Positions 15,001-23,833 of a stretch of 27,614 nt of DNA are shown piece by piece. The position numbers and the translations under genes are program-made. The first letter of the stretch is position 1. The number at the start of each line of letters is the position of its first letter. The DNA is from DAIDJM01 sp964250215 (GTDB lineage Bacteria; Pseudomonadota; Alphaproteobacteria; Acetobacterales; Acetobacteraceae): positions 1-27,614 of the forward strand of contig CAXUEX010000021.1 in assembly GCA_964250215.1 (NCBI GenBank), read 5' to 3'. Below the pieces are notes generated by a model, which did no database searches, was not told the origin of the DNA, and was given only the letters and a program-made list of their open reading frames with translations.

Positions 15001-18000
15001 TTTGTGCGTTCGCGAGCGGTCTGGAATGTTACGTAAAGCATCGGGATCAGGAAGATGCCGATGCAGCTTGCGGCCAACATGCCGGCGAATACCGGGGTGC
15101 CGACGTCGCGGCGGCTGATGGCCGAGGCGCCCGTGGCGATCACGAGCGGCACCAGGCCGAGGATGAAGGCAAACGACGTCATCATCACGGCGCGGAACCG
15201 CATGCGGGCGCCGAGCGCGGCGGCGCGGACGATGGACATGCCGCGTTCGCGCTGGTCCTTGGCGAATTCCACGATCAGAATGCCGTTTTTCGCGGCCAGC
15301 GCGATTAGCACGACGAGGCCGATCTGGGCATAGAGATCGAGCGAGAGACCCGAGACGGCGACGCCGAGCACCGCGCCGAGCACGCCGACGGCCACGGAAA
15401 GCAGAACCGGAATGGGAATGACCCAGCTTTCGTACAGCCCGACCAGGAACAAATAGGCGAACAGCACGGCCAGCCCGAGAATGATGCCGGTTTGTCCGGC
15501 GGCCTGCACTTCCTGGTAGGCCGTGCCGGTCCATTCATAAGCGTAACCGGCCGGCAGGCTGTGCGCCGAGACGTTGGCCATCGCGGAGATGGCGGTGCCG
15601 GAGGAGATGCCGGGCCCCGGCGCGCCGTTGATGGTGACGGCACGATAATTGTTATAGCGCACGATCACCTGCGGGCCGAGAACGATGCGCAGATTGGCGA
15701 TGGAGCGCAGCGGCACCATCTGGCCGATCTTGTTACGAATATAGATCTGCCACAATGCGGGCACGTCGCTGCGGTCGAACGCCTCGCCCTCGATGTTCAC
15801 CTGCCAGACGCGGCCGTAGAGGTTGAAGTTGTTCACGTAGATGCCGCCGAGCGTGGCCTGCAGCGTGGTGAACACGTCGGACATGTTCAGACCCAGCGCC
15901 TGGGCCTTCTCGCGGTCGATATCCAGGAACAGCGAGGGGTTGGAGGCGGTGAAGGTGGAGAAGATCTGGGTGATCTTGCCGGTCTGCCGTGCCGCGGCGG
16001 TCAGGCCCTCCATGGTGCTGAACAGCGATTGCGGATCTTGTCCCTGGATGCCTTCCAGTTCGTATTCGAAGCCGCCCGTGGTGGCCAGCCCGATGATCGG
16101 CGGCAGGTTCTGCGCCAGCACGGTGGCGCCGCGGATCTGCGCGCCGAACGCGAAGACGCGGCGGATCAGCGCGTCGACGCTGGTGGCCTGCGTGGTGCGC
16201 TGAGCATAGGGTTTCAGCTTCACGAACATGAAGCCGTTATTCGGTTCCTGCGCCCCATCCAGGATGGAGAAGCCGACGATGGCAAAGGTGTCGGCAACGC
16301 CGGGGAACTTGAGAACCTGAGTTTCGATGCGATGGATGATGTCGCTGGTGCGCGTGACGGAGGCGCCATCGGGCAACTGCACGCTGACGAAAAAGCCGCC
16401 CTGGTCTTCGCTGGGCAGAAAGCCAGTCGGCGTGATTGCGGCGACCCCGAAAATGCCAATTCCGGCGACCGCGATCACGATCAGGGATACGGCGGAGTAG
16501 CGCAGCAGGCGCACCACGATGGTGGCATAGCCGTTGCGGGCGCGGTCGATGAAGCGCATCACGCGGCTGAGCAAACCGTTCCGGTGGCCGGTGGGGTGGC
16601 GCAGGAAAACGCCGCAGAGCGCGGGCGAAAGCGTGAGCGCGTTCAGTGCCGAGATCAGCATGGAAACGCTGATCGTGACCGCGAATTGCTGGAACAGCAC
16701 GCCCGAGATGCCGGGGATGAAGCCGATCGGCACGAACACCGAGAGCAGCACCAGCGTGATCGCGATGATCGGCGCCGTGATTTCGCGCATCGCCTGCTTC
16801 ACCGCATCCTTCACCGGCAATTCGGGATGTTCTTCCAGCACGCGCTCGACGTTTTCCACCACCACGATCGCATCATCCACCACGATGCCGATGGCCAGCA
16901 CCATGGCGAGCAGCGAGACAGTGTTGGCCGAGAAGCCCAACGCCAGCAGGGCCGCGAACGCGCCGATCAGGCTGACCGGCACGGCGACGGTGGGAATGAT
17001 CGTGGCGCGCAGGCTGCCCAGGAACAGGAACACCACCAGGATCACCAGCACGAAGGCTTCGCCCAGCGTGAGCAGCACTTCTGAAATCGTGTCCTGCACG
17101 AACAGCGTCGCGTTCCAGGTGACCTGGTAGGCCATGCCTTGCGGGAAGCGGGCGGAAAGTTGTTGCAATTTGGTGTTCACGAGCTTGGCGGTTCGCACCG
17201 CATTGGCACCCGGAGCCAGGCTGATGCGCATGGCAACCGATGGCTTGCCGTCGAGCCGGCTTTCGCTATCTAGGTTCTGCGCGCCCAGCTCCACGCGCGC
17301 CACGTCGCGCACGCGCAGCAGCGAGCCATCGGGGTTGGCGCGGATCACGATGTCGGCAAACTGCTTTGCGGTGGTGAGCCTGCCCTGGGTCTGCACGTTG
17401 AACTGGAACTGCACGTTGCGTGCCACCGGGCGCGCGCCGACGCGGCCCACGGGGGCCACGACGCTCTGCGCCTGGATGGCGGCGATGATGTCCTCGGGCG
17501 AAAGGCTGAGGTTGGCCAGCCGCTGCGCATCGAACCAGAGCCGCATGGAGTATTTCTGTTGGCTGAACAACTGCGCCTGGCCGACGCCGGGAATGCGCGA
17601 GATTTCGTCCAGCACGCTGATCACCACGTAGTTGGTGATGAACAGCGGCGTTTGCTGGCTGCTGTTGCTGAAGAAATTGACGAATTCCAGGATGGCGCTG
17701 GAGGCTTTCTGCACCACCAGGCCTTCCTGCTGCACTTCCACGGGCAATTGCGATAGCGCCGTCTGCACCCGGTTGTTCACGTTCACCGTGTTGATGTCGG
17801 GATCGGTGCCGAGCGCAAAGCTGACGGTGAGGTTGTAGCTGCCATCGTTGCCGTTCGTGCTTTTCATATACAGCGCTTTGTCCACGCCCACCACCTGCGC
17901 TTCGATCGGCTGCGCAACGCTGCTCTCCACGTCGGCGGCGGAGGCGCCGGGATAGTTGGCGGTAACTTGCACCTGCGGCGGCACGATATCGGGGAATTGC

Positions 18001-18101
18001 GCTACCGGAATGCGGGTGAGCGCGATCAGCCCGGCGAGCGTGATGACGATGGCGATGACAATCGCGAGCCGCGGGCGATCGATGAAGACGGCGGAAATCA
18101 T
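14970..18101 (-). CDS. RND multidrug efflux permease (HAE1 family, AcrB/MexB-like)
   Basis: The 1043-residue inner-membrane transporter has the usual length and start (MISAVFIDRPRLAIVIAIVI) of hydrophobe/amphiphile RND pumps. These work as trimers driven by proton influx and pass drugs, detergents or solvents to an outer-membrane channel. The proton-relay pair Asp409/Asp410 lies in AIGIVVDDAIVVVENVERV (TM4), matching AcrB Asp407/408. Two large periplasmic loops follow TM1 and TM7, and about twelve membrane segments are present. It starts 18 bases after the adaptor gene, so the two are co-transcribed. No outer-membrane TolC-type gene or local regulator is adjacent, so the pump probably uses a channel encoded elsewhere. 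Substrate cannot be inferred. Confidence 0.95.
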   Translation of the reverse strand: MISAVFIDRPRLAIVIAIVITLAGLIALTRIPVAQFPDIVPPQVQVTANYPGASAADVESSVAQPIEAQVVGVDKALYMKSTNGNDGSYNLTVSFALGTDPDINTVNVNNRVQTALSQLPVEVQQEGLVVQKASSAILEFVNFFSNSSQQTPLFITNYVVISVLDEISRIPGVGQAQLFSQQKYSMRLWFDAQRLANLSLSPEDIIAAIQAQSVVAPVGRVGARPVARNVQFQFNVQTQGRLTTAKQFADIVIRANPDGSLLRVRDVARVELGAQNLDSESRLDGKPSVAMRISLAPGANAVRTAKLVNTKLQQLSARFPQGMAYQVTWNATLFVQDTISEVLLTLGEAFVLVILVVFLFLGSLRATIIPTVAVPVSLIGAFAALLALGFSANTVSLLAMVLAIGIVVDDAIVVVENVERVLEEHPELPVKDAVKQAMREITAPIIAITLVLLSVFVPIGFIPGISGVLFQQFAVTISVSMLISALNALTLSPALCGVFLRHPTGHRNGLLSRVMRFIDRARNGYATIVVRLLRYSAVSLIVIAVAGIGIFGVAAITPTGFLPSEDQGGFFVSVQLPDGASVTRTSDIIHRIETQVLKFPGVADTFAIVGFSILDGAQEPNNGFMFVKLKPYAQRTTQATSVDALIRRVFAFGAQIRGATVLAQNLPPIIGLATTGGFEYELEGIQGQDPQSLFSTMEGLTAAARQTGKITQIFSTFTASNPSLFLDIDREKAQALGLNMSDVFTTLQATLGGIYVNNFNLYGRVWQVNIEGEAFDRSDVPALWQIYIRNKIGQMVPLRSIANLRIVLGPQVIVRYNNYRAVTINGAPGPGISSGTAISAMANVSAHSLPAGYAYEWTGTAYQEVQAAGQTGIILGLAVLFAYLFLVGLYESWVIPIPVLLSVAVGVLGAVLGVAVSGLSLDLYAQIGLVVLIALAAKNGILIVEFAKDQRERGMSIVRAAALGARMRFRAVMMTSFAFILGLVPLVIATGASAISRRDVGTPVFAGMLAASCIGIFLIPMLYVTFQTARERTKARFRRSAPP

Positions 18102-18119
18102 GGCGCGGCCCCGAGAACC

Positions 18120-19283
18120 TTAAGGCTCGCCGGAAGTGTCGGCCGGCCGCACCTGCAAGCCGGGCGAAGCCGGGCCGGGTGCTACCTTCGCGCCGGGTTG
18201 CAGCCTCTGGATGCCCTCGGCAATCACCTGCTCGCCTTCATGCAGTCCGCTGATCACGGCGGCGGTGCCGGGCGTGGATTGGCCGAGCTGCACGCGCGTC
18301 TGCTGCGCCGTGTTACCGGGGCCGAGCGTATAGACGTAATCGCCCTGCTGGTCGGTGAGGATGGCGCTGCGAGGCACGCCCAGCACCTCGATGGGGGCGA
18401 GGCCTTCGACGAACACCTGCACGAATTCACCATCGACGAGTTCGCGCGAGCCTTCTGCGCCCGGTGTCATGCCCGCGGTGGTGGGATTGGGGAATACCGC
18501 GCGCACAATCTGCGTGTCGGTGGATTCGCTTACCGTGGGCGCGACGTAGTCGAGCTTGCCGTTGCTGGCGTAGGTGCGGCCGTTGGGCAGGCTGATTTTC
18601 ACCACCACGGCGGCGAAACCACCCTTCGCGGCATAACGCTCCCGCAAATCTTCTACGCTGCGCGAAGAGATCGGGAAGATCACATACATCGGATCTTGGC
18701 TCACGATGGTGGCCAGCGTGCTGCCGGGCCCCACCACGTTGCCTTCGGTTACGTTGGTGATGCTGATGCGGCCGTCGATCGGCGCGCGGATATCCGTGTA
18801 GTTCAGATTGATCTGCGAGTTCTGCAAATTCGCCTGCGCGGCCAGCACCTGCGCCGCCTGGCTGCGCTGCTGCGCCAGCGCGTTGTCGTAGGCGGCGCGC
18901 TGGCCGGCGGGCGTGTTCAGCAGCGATTGCGCGCGGCCGAGCGTGAGCGTGGCGTTCTGCAGCAGCGCGTTGTTCTGCGCCAGGGCCGCCTGCTTGGCTT
19001 CCAGATCTGCCTCGAACGGGCCCTTTTCGATCTGATACAGCAGGTCGCCGCGTTTCACTTCGCTGCCCTCCGTGAACAGCCGTTTTTCCAGAAAGCCGGT
19101 GACACGGGCGACGAGATTGACGCGGCTGACGGCCTGGACGCGACCGATGAACTGGTTGGTTTCGATGATCGGCGTGCGTTCGGCGCGCACCACGCCAACG
19201 GCGATGGGGCCGTTGCTGAATTGCGCAAGCGCGGGGAGGGGCAACAACGCGGCAGCAAGAACCAGGCGGCGGGCACGCGACAC
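18120..19283 (-). CDS. RND efflux periplasmic adaptor (AcrA/MexE-like membrane fusion protein)
   Basis: The 387-residue protein links the RND permease to an outer-membrane channel. It starts at a GTG (19283) with AGGAG 6-7 bases upstream. A signal peptide (MSRARRLVLAAALLPLPALA) is followed by Gln, with no lipobox Cys, so it is probably a soluble periplasmic or loosely anchored form unlike lipidated AcrA. The lipoyl half-motifs are at about 55-90 and 160-190 (NYTDIRAPIDGRIS). Between them lies an Ala/Gln/Leu-rich alpha-hairpin (about 92-158), and beta-barrel and membrane-proximal domains follow. It heads the pump operon. A candidate promoter is seen at 19392-19419. Confidence 0.94.
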   Translation of the reverse strand: MSRARRLVLAAALLPLPALAQFSNGPIAVGVVRAERTPIIETNQFIGRVQAVSRVNLVARVTGFLEKRLFTEGSEVKRGDLLYQIEKGPFEADLEAKQAALAQNNALLQNATLTLGRAQSLLNTPAGQRAAYDNALAQQRSQAAQVLAAQANLQNSQINLNYTDIRAPIDGRISITNVTEGNVVGPGSTLATIVSQDPMYVIFPISSRSVEDLRERYAAKGGFAAVVVKISLPNGRTYASNGKLDYVAPTVSESTDTQIVRAVFPNPTTAGMTPGAEGSRELVDGEFVQVFVEGLAPIEVLGVPRSAILTDQQGDYVYTLGPGNTAQQTRVQLGQSTPGTAAVISGLHEGEQVIAEGIQRLQPGAKVAPGPASPGLQVRPADTSGEP

Positions 19284-19391
19284 GGCCGTCTCCTGCGAGC
19301 GACATGGAGAAACATAACGCGGCGTGGCAAAGTGGCAAGAGCCAGGGAGCGCTGGGCGCCGGAGCCACCGCCAGCTTCGAGGTCTGCAACC

Positions 19392-19419
19392 ATTTTATGG
19401 GAAAGCGACGATCAGTGAA
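19392..19419 (-). promoter_or_regulatory. Candidate sigma-70-type promoter for the RND pump operon
   Basis: On the minus strand TTCACT (19419-19414) and TAAAAT (19397-19392) are 16 bases apart, matching 4 of 6 and 5 of 6 consensus bases. The predicted start would leave a leader of about 100 bases before the adaptor GTG. It lies downstream of the YfhO-family gene, so the pump need not depend on read-through. Confidence 0.4.
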
Positions 19420-19456
19420 TTGCGACGGCTGCTTTCGCCTCTGCCGCAGGGCGCAA
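19420..19456 (-). terminator. Weak candidate terminator after the YfhO-family gene
   Basis: Outer arms TTGCG and CGCAA (19420-19424 with 19452-19456) flank a second stem interrupted by a 4-base bulge. It begins 14 bases after the stop codon of the membrane protein frame. The bulge and missing T run keep confidence low. Confidence 0.25.
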
Positions 19457-19469
19457 CGGGTTTGGCCCA

Positions 19470-21762
19470 TCACATTTCAGACTGCACCGGACCAGGCAAT
19501 GTGTGACGCGGCGCACTACCGCGGCGCCAGCGTGCGAAGCCGGCCGTCAGTGGAAGCAGCAACGAGCAGAGCCCGAAGACGAACGCAGCATAGGCCCAGC
19601 CGGTACGCGGCGGCGCATAGGCAAAGCGGATCAAGGAACGACCCGGGGGAAGCCTGACTTCCTGAAAAATGCCGTCGCCCAAGCGCACCGGCACTGCCTG
19701 CTCGCCAATGGCCACGCGCCAGCCCTCGGCCGCCATCTCGCGGCGTTCCAGCAAAGCTGGACCGTCGCAATCCGCCTGCGTCTGCTCACGGGTTATGTTG
19801 CTTAGCCGGCACGAACCGGCCGTGATCTGGAAATACGGCGCCGGCCTCGGCAGCTCAAAGATGTCGGTGACTTGGCTGCGGTATACCAGGGGCGGCGGAG
19901 ATGCCATTCCGGTGAATGGCGACGTGCCCGGGTTGGCGAGGATGAACCGCACCCCCATGGCCGCCAATGAGGGTAAGCGCGGCGGCAGCGGGATGCGTGG
20001 TGGGCCGCAGCCCAGCTCGCTGCTCGCCCGGGGAAAGAGTTGCCGATTGATGTAGTCGGCCCAGGCGGCGGGCAGTGGGAGGTAGTCGAAATTTAGCGAT
20101 GCCACGCCGAAATAGGCGCCATAATTTGCACATAGCGGGCCAATCGAATAAAAACGTGACAGGCCAATGTTCTGTTGCAGGAATCGGACAGCACCGCGAT
20201 CGAGCGTGGCATGACGGTAGCCGGCAAGTAGGGCAAACTGCGCCAGCCCGATGGCCTCCCCGGCGAGCGCCGCGGCGATGAACATGCCGCGCTTTTTCTG
20301 TGGCGACCGCAGCAGCAGCGCCAGGCTCCCGAGGATCAGAATGGTGCTGGCCAAGCTGCCCAGCAGGTAAACCGGATAGTCTTCCGCAATTGCAAAGAGC
20401 GAGACGATATGGCGCCATCCGGCGGCCATGCCCAGCGCCGCGGCCACGGCGGCTGCCGCGATCGTGCGCCGGAGGACTCTCCACGGGACGACACCTTCAA
20501 GCCAATCCTGAAGGCCGAAGCAAGCCAGAATCACAACGCTCAGTTCCAGGCTCGGAAAGATGTAGCGCGTGAACCAGACGTAGCGAAAACCGGGCAGCAG
20601 GTTGATCAGAGAAGGCAGGAACGGTGTGCCGATCAGCACGGCAAGGACAATCGCCGCCCACACCGCCAACATGCGGCGAAGCGCGCTGACGCGCCCCGGC
20701 CACGATGCTCGCCACCGAGAACGGAACCAGCCCGAGCTGTAGGAAGCCACCGGCAAACCCAGCTTCTGCCCACTGGCCCGCAAATGCGATCGGGCCGAAA
20801 GCATAGGGCGTGAGCAGAAGCGTGGTCTGTTGCGGCGCGATCGGTTGGGGTTTCAGGGTTGCATGATAGCCAATGCTGCCAGCCGCGAGCATTTCCAGAA
20901 ATGGCAGCAGGACCGGCGCGGCGAGCAGCAGCCCAACAAAACCGCCCCAGGCGATTTTTTGTGTGAGGAGCAGGCGCGCCGGGCCGGGCGCCTGGCCGAT
21001 TCGCAGCCCGGCCCATGCCGCCGCCAGAATGCCATCCAGGTAGGCAGTTTCCGGAAAGCCGGACAGTAGCGAGTATGCGAGGCCGACCGCGATCCAGGAA
21101 TTGCCGCCTCGCCGGCGATCCCTGGCCGCAACGGCTGCGCGTTCGATCCCCAGCAAGGTCAGCGGCAGGAACGCGATCGGCATGATGGGGCCGTGGGCCA
21201 TCCAGGCAAACGTGCCGTTCAACTCGAAACCGATGCCGCCGACAGTCGACACGAGACGACCCAAGCCGAGTTGCCGGAGCAGCCCGTAGGTGGCAAGCCC
21301 GGTGGCGATCTGCAGCGCAATCTTGAGCAGCGCGACACCGGCCTTCGCCTTCAACAGCAGCACGAATGGCAGGAACATGGCCGAGTTCTGCATCTCGGCC
21401 GCGAGTGGCAATCCGACGCCGGAATAGGGATTCCACCACGGCAGCACCCCGTGCAGCCAATCCCGCGCCGCCAGGCCGCCCAACGCCTGGGTGGTGACAC
21501 CGGCATTGGGGTCGTTCCAGCCCGGCAAACCGGAAAGCCAAGTGTCCGGCAAACCGAGGCCGATGTGAGCCGCCCAGGCGATCGGGTTGGACGAAAGAAA
21601 TCCGCTCAGTTCCGGCCAGTGCGCCAGGAGAACGGCTGCGAGCAGGCAGAGCACCGGCACCGCTGGTCCGGTTCGGCCGGCGCTGCCTGCCGCGAGCAGC
21701 GCGAAGGGGCGAGGCAGTTGGCTCAGCTTGCCGACCGCCGTCCAAAACCGGCTTCGTTGCAT
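19470..21762 (-). pseudogene. YfhO-family multi-pass membrane protein, interrupted by a one-base frameshift
   Basis: Two overlapping - strand frames together encode one protein of about 763 residues. The first (from ATG 21762, or less likely ATG 21807) has hydrophobic segments and the family-like region GLGLPDTWLSGLPGWNDPN followed by WWNPYSGVGLPL, up to SVASIVAG. The second frame continues with RRMLAVWAAIVLAVLIG and ends at 19470 after about a dozen more membrane helices and a periplasmic-type C-terminal domain. The frame changes at about 20680-20705. Dropping one base from the CCCC run at 20694-20697 joins them as IVAG-RVSALRRML. YfhO proteins resemble glycosyltransferase-C fold enzymes, and some bacterial members act in glycosylation of teichoic acids; function here is unknown. 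Either a real mutation or a sequencing error explains the break. Confidence 0.75.
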
Positions 21763-21902
21763 TTTCTCATGCACCGGACGATCGCGGCGAACAGGTCCGG
21801 CCGTCATGCTGGATCGACGAACCGCGCGCGATGACGCGGATCTCGACTTCTTTGCCCGGTTCGCGCAGCAAGCAACGACCAGAACTCCTGCCACGCATAT
21901 TC

Positions 21903-21942
21903 AACCAGCGCCCCCCGCGGCGTTTGGCGACCCGCGCTGGTT
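21903..21942 (-). terminator. Candidate terminator hairpin at the end of rho
   Basis: The perfect 9-base arms AACCAGCGC (21903-21911) and GCGCTGGTT (21934-21942) enclose a 22-base GC-rich loop. The structure overlaps the rho TAA at 21941-21943. No T tract follows on the - strand. It lies about 140 bases before the YfhO-family start. Confidence 0.4.
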
Positions 21943-23215
21943 ACGTATTCATCGCGTCGAAGAAATCCTGGTTCGTCTTGCTGTATTTCAGCTTGTCCAG
22001 CAGGAAATCCATTGCGTCCTGCGCGCCCATCGGATTGAGGATGCGGCGCAGCACCCACATTTTCGAAAGCGTGCCGCGGTCCACCAGCAGCTCTTCCTTG
22101 CGGGTGCCGCTTTTGGTGATGTCGATGGCCGGGAAGGTGCGCTTGTCGGAAAGCTTGCGGTCGAGGATGATTTCGGAATTGCCGGTGCCCTTGAATTCCT
22201 CGAAAATCACCTCGTCCATGCGGCTGCCGGTGTCGATCAGCGCGGTGGCGATGATGGTGAGGCTGCCGCCTTCCTCGATATTGCGGGCGGCGCCGAAGAA
22301 GCGCTTTGGCCGCTGCAGCGCGTTGGCATCGACGCCGCCGGTGAGCACCTTGCCGGAGGACGGCACCACGGTGTTGTAGGCGCGGGCGAGGCGGGTGATG
22401 CTGTCGAGCAGGATCACGACGTCGCGCTTGTGCTCCACCAGGCGCTTGGCCTTTTCCAGCACCATTTCGGTAACGGCGACGTGGCGCGTGGCGGGTTCGT
22501 CGAAGGTGCTGGCCACCACCTCGCCCTTCACGGTGCGGGCCATGTCGGTGACTTCCTCGGGGCGTTCGTCGATCAGCAGCACGATCAGGAACACTTCGGG
22601 GTGGTTGTTGGAAATGGCGGTGGCGATGTTCTGCAGCATCACGGTTTTGCCGGTGCGCGGCGGGGCGACGATCAGCGCGCGCTGGCCCATGCCGATCGGC
22701 GTCACCAGATCGATCACGCGCGGCGTGTTGTCCTTCTGCGGGCCCTTGGCGACGGAGATAAAATTCTCCATCTCCATCTTCAGCCGGCGGTCCGGGTAGA
22801 GCGGCGTGAGGTTGTCGAAATTGATGCGGTGCCGCACGGCCTCGGGCTGCTCGAAATTCACCTGGTCGAGCTTCAGCAGCGCGAAATAACGCTCGCCGTC
22901 CTTTGGCGCACGAATTTGGCCTTCCACCGTGTCGCCGTTGCGCAGGCCGAAGCGGCGCACCTGGCTGGGGCTCACGTAGATGTCATCGGGGCCAGGCAGG
23001 TAATTGCTTTCGGGGCTGCGCAGAAAGCCGAAGCCGTCGGGCAGGATTTCCAGCGTGCCGTCGCCGTTGATCGCCTGATCGTTCTCGGCGAGATTTTTCA
23101 GGATCGCGAACATCATGTCCTGCTTGCGCAAGGACGATGCGTTCTCGACTTGCAGGGATTCCGCGAAGCTCAGCAGGTCGGCCGGGGATTTGGCCTTGAG
23201 TTCGGCAAGATGCAT
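21941..23215 (-). CDS. rho: Transcription termination factor Rho
   Basis: The 424-residue RNA-dependent ATPase/helicase ends transcription at C-rich rut sites. MHLAELKAKSPADLLSFAE matches the usual N-terminus of alphaproteobacterial Rho, and the length matches the family (about 420). The cold-shock-type RNA-binding domain spans about 50-125 (GTLEILPDGFGFLR). Walker A is APPRTGKT (184-191) and Walker B lies in VVILLDSITRLARAYN. The Q- and R-loop region follows, with SGKVLTGGVDANAL. The frame stays open upstream to a GTG at 23341, which would add 42 Pro/Ala-rich residues, but homology favours 23215. No Shine-Dalgarno sequence is visible before this ATG. hemJ ends 165 bases upstream on the same strand. 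Confidence 0.95.
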   Translation of the reverse strand: MHLAELKAKSPADLLSFAESLQVENASSLRKQDMMFAILKNLAENDQAINGDGTLEILPDGFGFLRSPESNYLPGPDDIYVSPSQVRRFGLRNGDTVEGQIRAPKDGERYFALLKLDQVNFEQPEAVRHRINFDNLTPLYPDRRLKMEMENFISVAKGPQKDNTPRVIDLVTPIGMGQRALIVAPPRTGKTVMLQNIATAISNNHPEVFLIVLLIDERPEEVTDMARTVKGEVVASTFDEPATRHVAVTEMVLEKAKRLVEHKRDVVILLDSITRLARAYNTVVPSSGKVLTGGVDANALQRPKRFFGAARNIEEGGSLTIIATALIDTGSRMDEVIFEEFKGTGNSEIILDRKLSDKRTFPAIDITKSGTRKEELLVDRGTLSKMWVLRRILNPMGAQDAMDFLLDKLKYSKTNQDFFDAMNT

Positions 23216-23338
23216 GGAGGGAGCAGGCCTTGGGATAGGGGGCGGTGCCGCGGGCGCAGTGCCGGCGCGGAATGCGGCGGCGGAATTCGGATGGCGCTGG
23301 GCTTGGCCCGGGAGAGCCCCGGACGTGGAGGGAGTTGG
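23216..23338 (-). promoter_or_regulatory. C-rich rho leader, possible rut/autoregulatory region
   Basis: Read on the minus strand, the 123 bases before the rho ATG contain by hand count about 64 C and 28 G, with repeated YC dinucleotides, and lack any purine-rich ribosome site. Rho prefers C-rich, G-poor RNA, and E. coli rho is known to be autoregulated by termination in its leader. The same bases are open in the rho frame and encode Pro/Ala-rich residues, so composition could have another cause. Confidence 0.4.
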
Positions 23339-23380
23339 CACAGACCGGCCGGCGCTTCAAGAGCGAAGCACGAAAAACTC

Positions 23381-23833
23381 TCAGAAGGGTTGCACCGCCA
23401 CCATCACCACGGCCACCGCCATCAGCACGGTGGGCACTTCGTTGGCGATCCTGAAGAAGCGCTGCGGCCTTGTGTTGCGGTCGTGCAGGAAATCCCGCCG
23501 CCAGCGCCCCATGGCCCCATGCGCGCCGGCCAGGCCCAGCACGCAGGCGAGCTTCACCCAGATCCATCCCCGGTGCCAATCGACCAGGCCGGGGGTGAAC
23601 GCCAGCACGATGCCGAAGCCGAACGTGGCGAGCATCGCCGGCAGCATGATCTGCTTGTAGAGCCGCCGCTCCATCACCTTGAAGCGTTCGCTGGCCTCGC
23701 TACCCGGGCGGGTTTCGCAATGATAAACGAACAGCCGCGGCAGATAGAGCATGCCGGCCATCCAGGCGATGATCGCGATCAGATGCAGCGCCTTTGTCCA
23801 GGGATAGAGCGCGGCGAAGAACCCGACGATCAT
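23381..23833 (-). CDS. hemJ: Protoporphyrinogen IX oxidase HemJ
   Basis: The 150-residue membrane protein belongs to the HemJ (UPF0093) family, which carries out the penultimate step of heme synthesis in many proteobacteria and cyanobacteria. It has four hydrophobic segments. The signature region WTKALHLIAIIAWMAGMLYLP (12-32) contains the conserved His17, and LFVYH plus the polar ERRLYKQIMLPAM segment follow. The ATG overlaps the accD stop (ATGA, 23830-23833), so the gene is translationally coupled to the trp-accD cluster. rho follows 165 bases later; hemJ beside rho is a frequent alphaproteobacterial order. No other heme gene is in the window. Confidence 0.93.
   Translation of the reverse strand: MIVGFFAALYPWTKALHLIAIIAWMAGMLYLPRLFVYHCETRPGSEASERFKVMERRLYKQIMLPAMLATFGFGIVLAFTPGLVDWHRGWIWVKLACVLGLAGAHGAMGRWRRDFLHDRNTRPQRFFRIANEVPTVLMAVAVVMVAVQPF

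Noticed and set aside
15492..17084. A 530-codon + strand frame opposite the RND permease gene
   Set aside because: It is a shadow of the permease frame; the translation is rich in His, Asp and Gly with no domain.
20685..20705. Programmed ribosomal frameshift in the YfhO-family gene
   Set aside because: No slippery heptamer, stop codon at the shift point or downstream pseudoknot could be recognised. A simple indel in the C run is the simpler explanation.
19470..21894. Two independent membrane protein genes instead of one broken gene
   Set aside because: The second frame has no credible start or ribosome site before its first good helix, and the two translations join smoothly after a one-base change.
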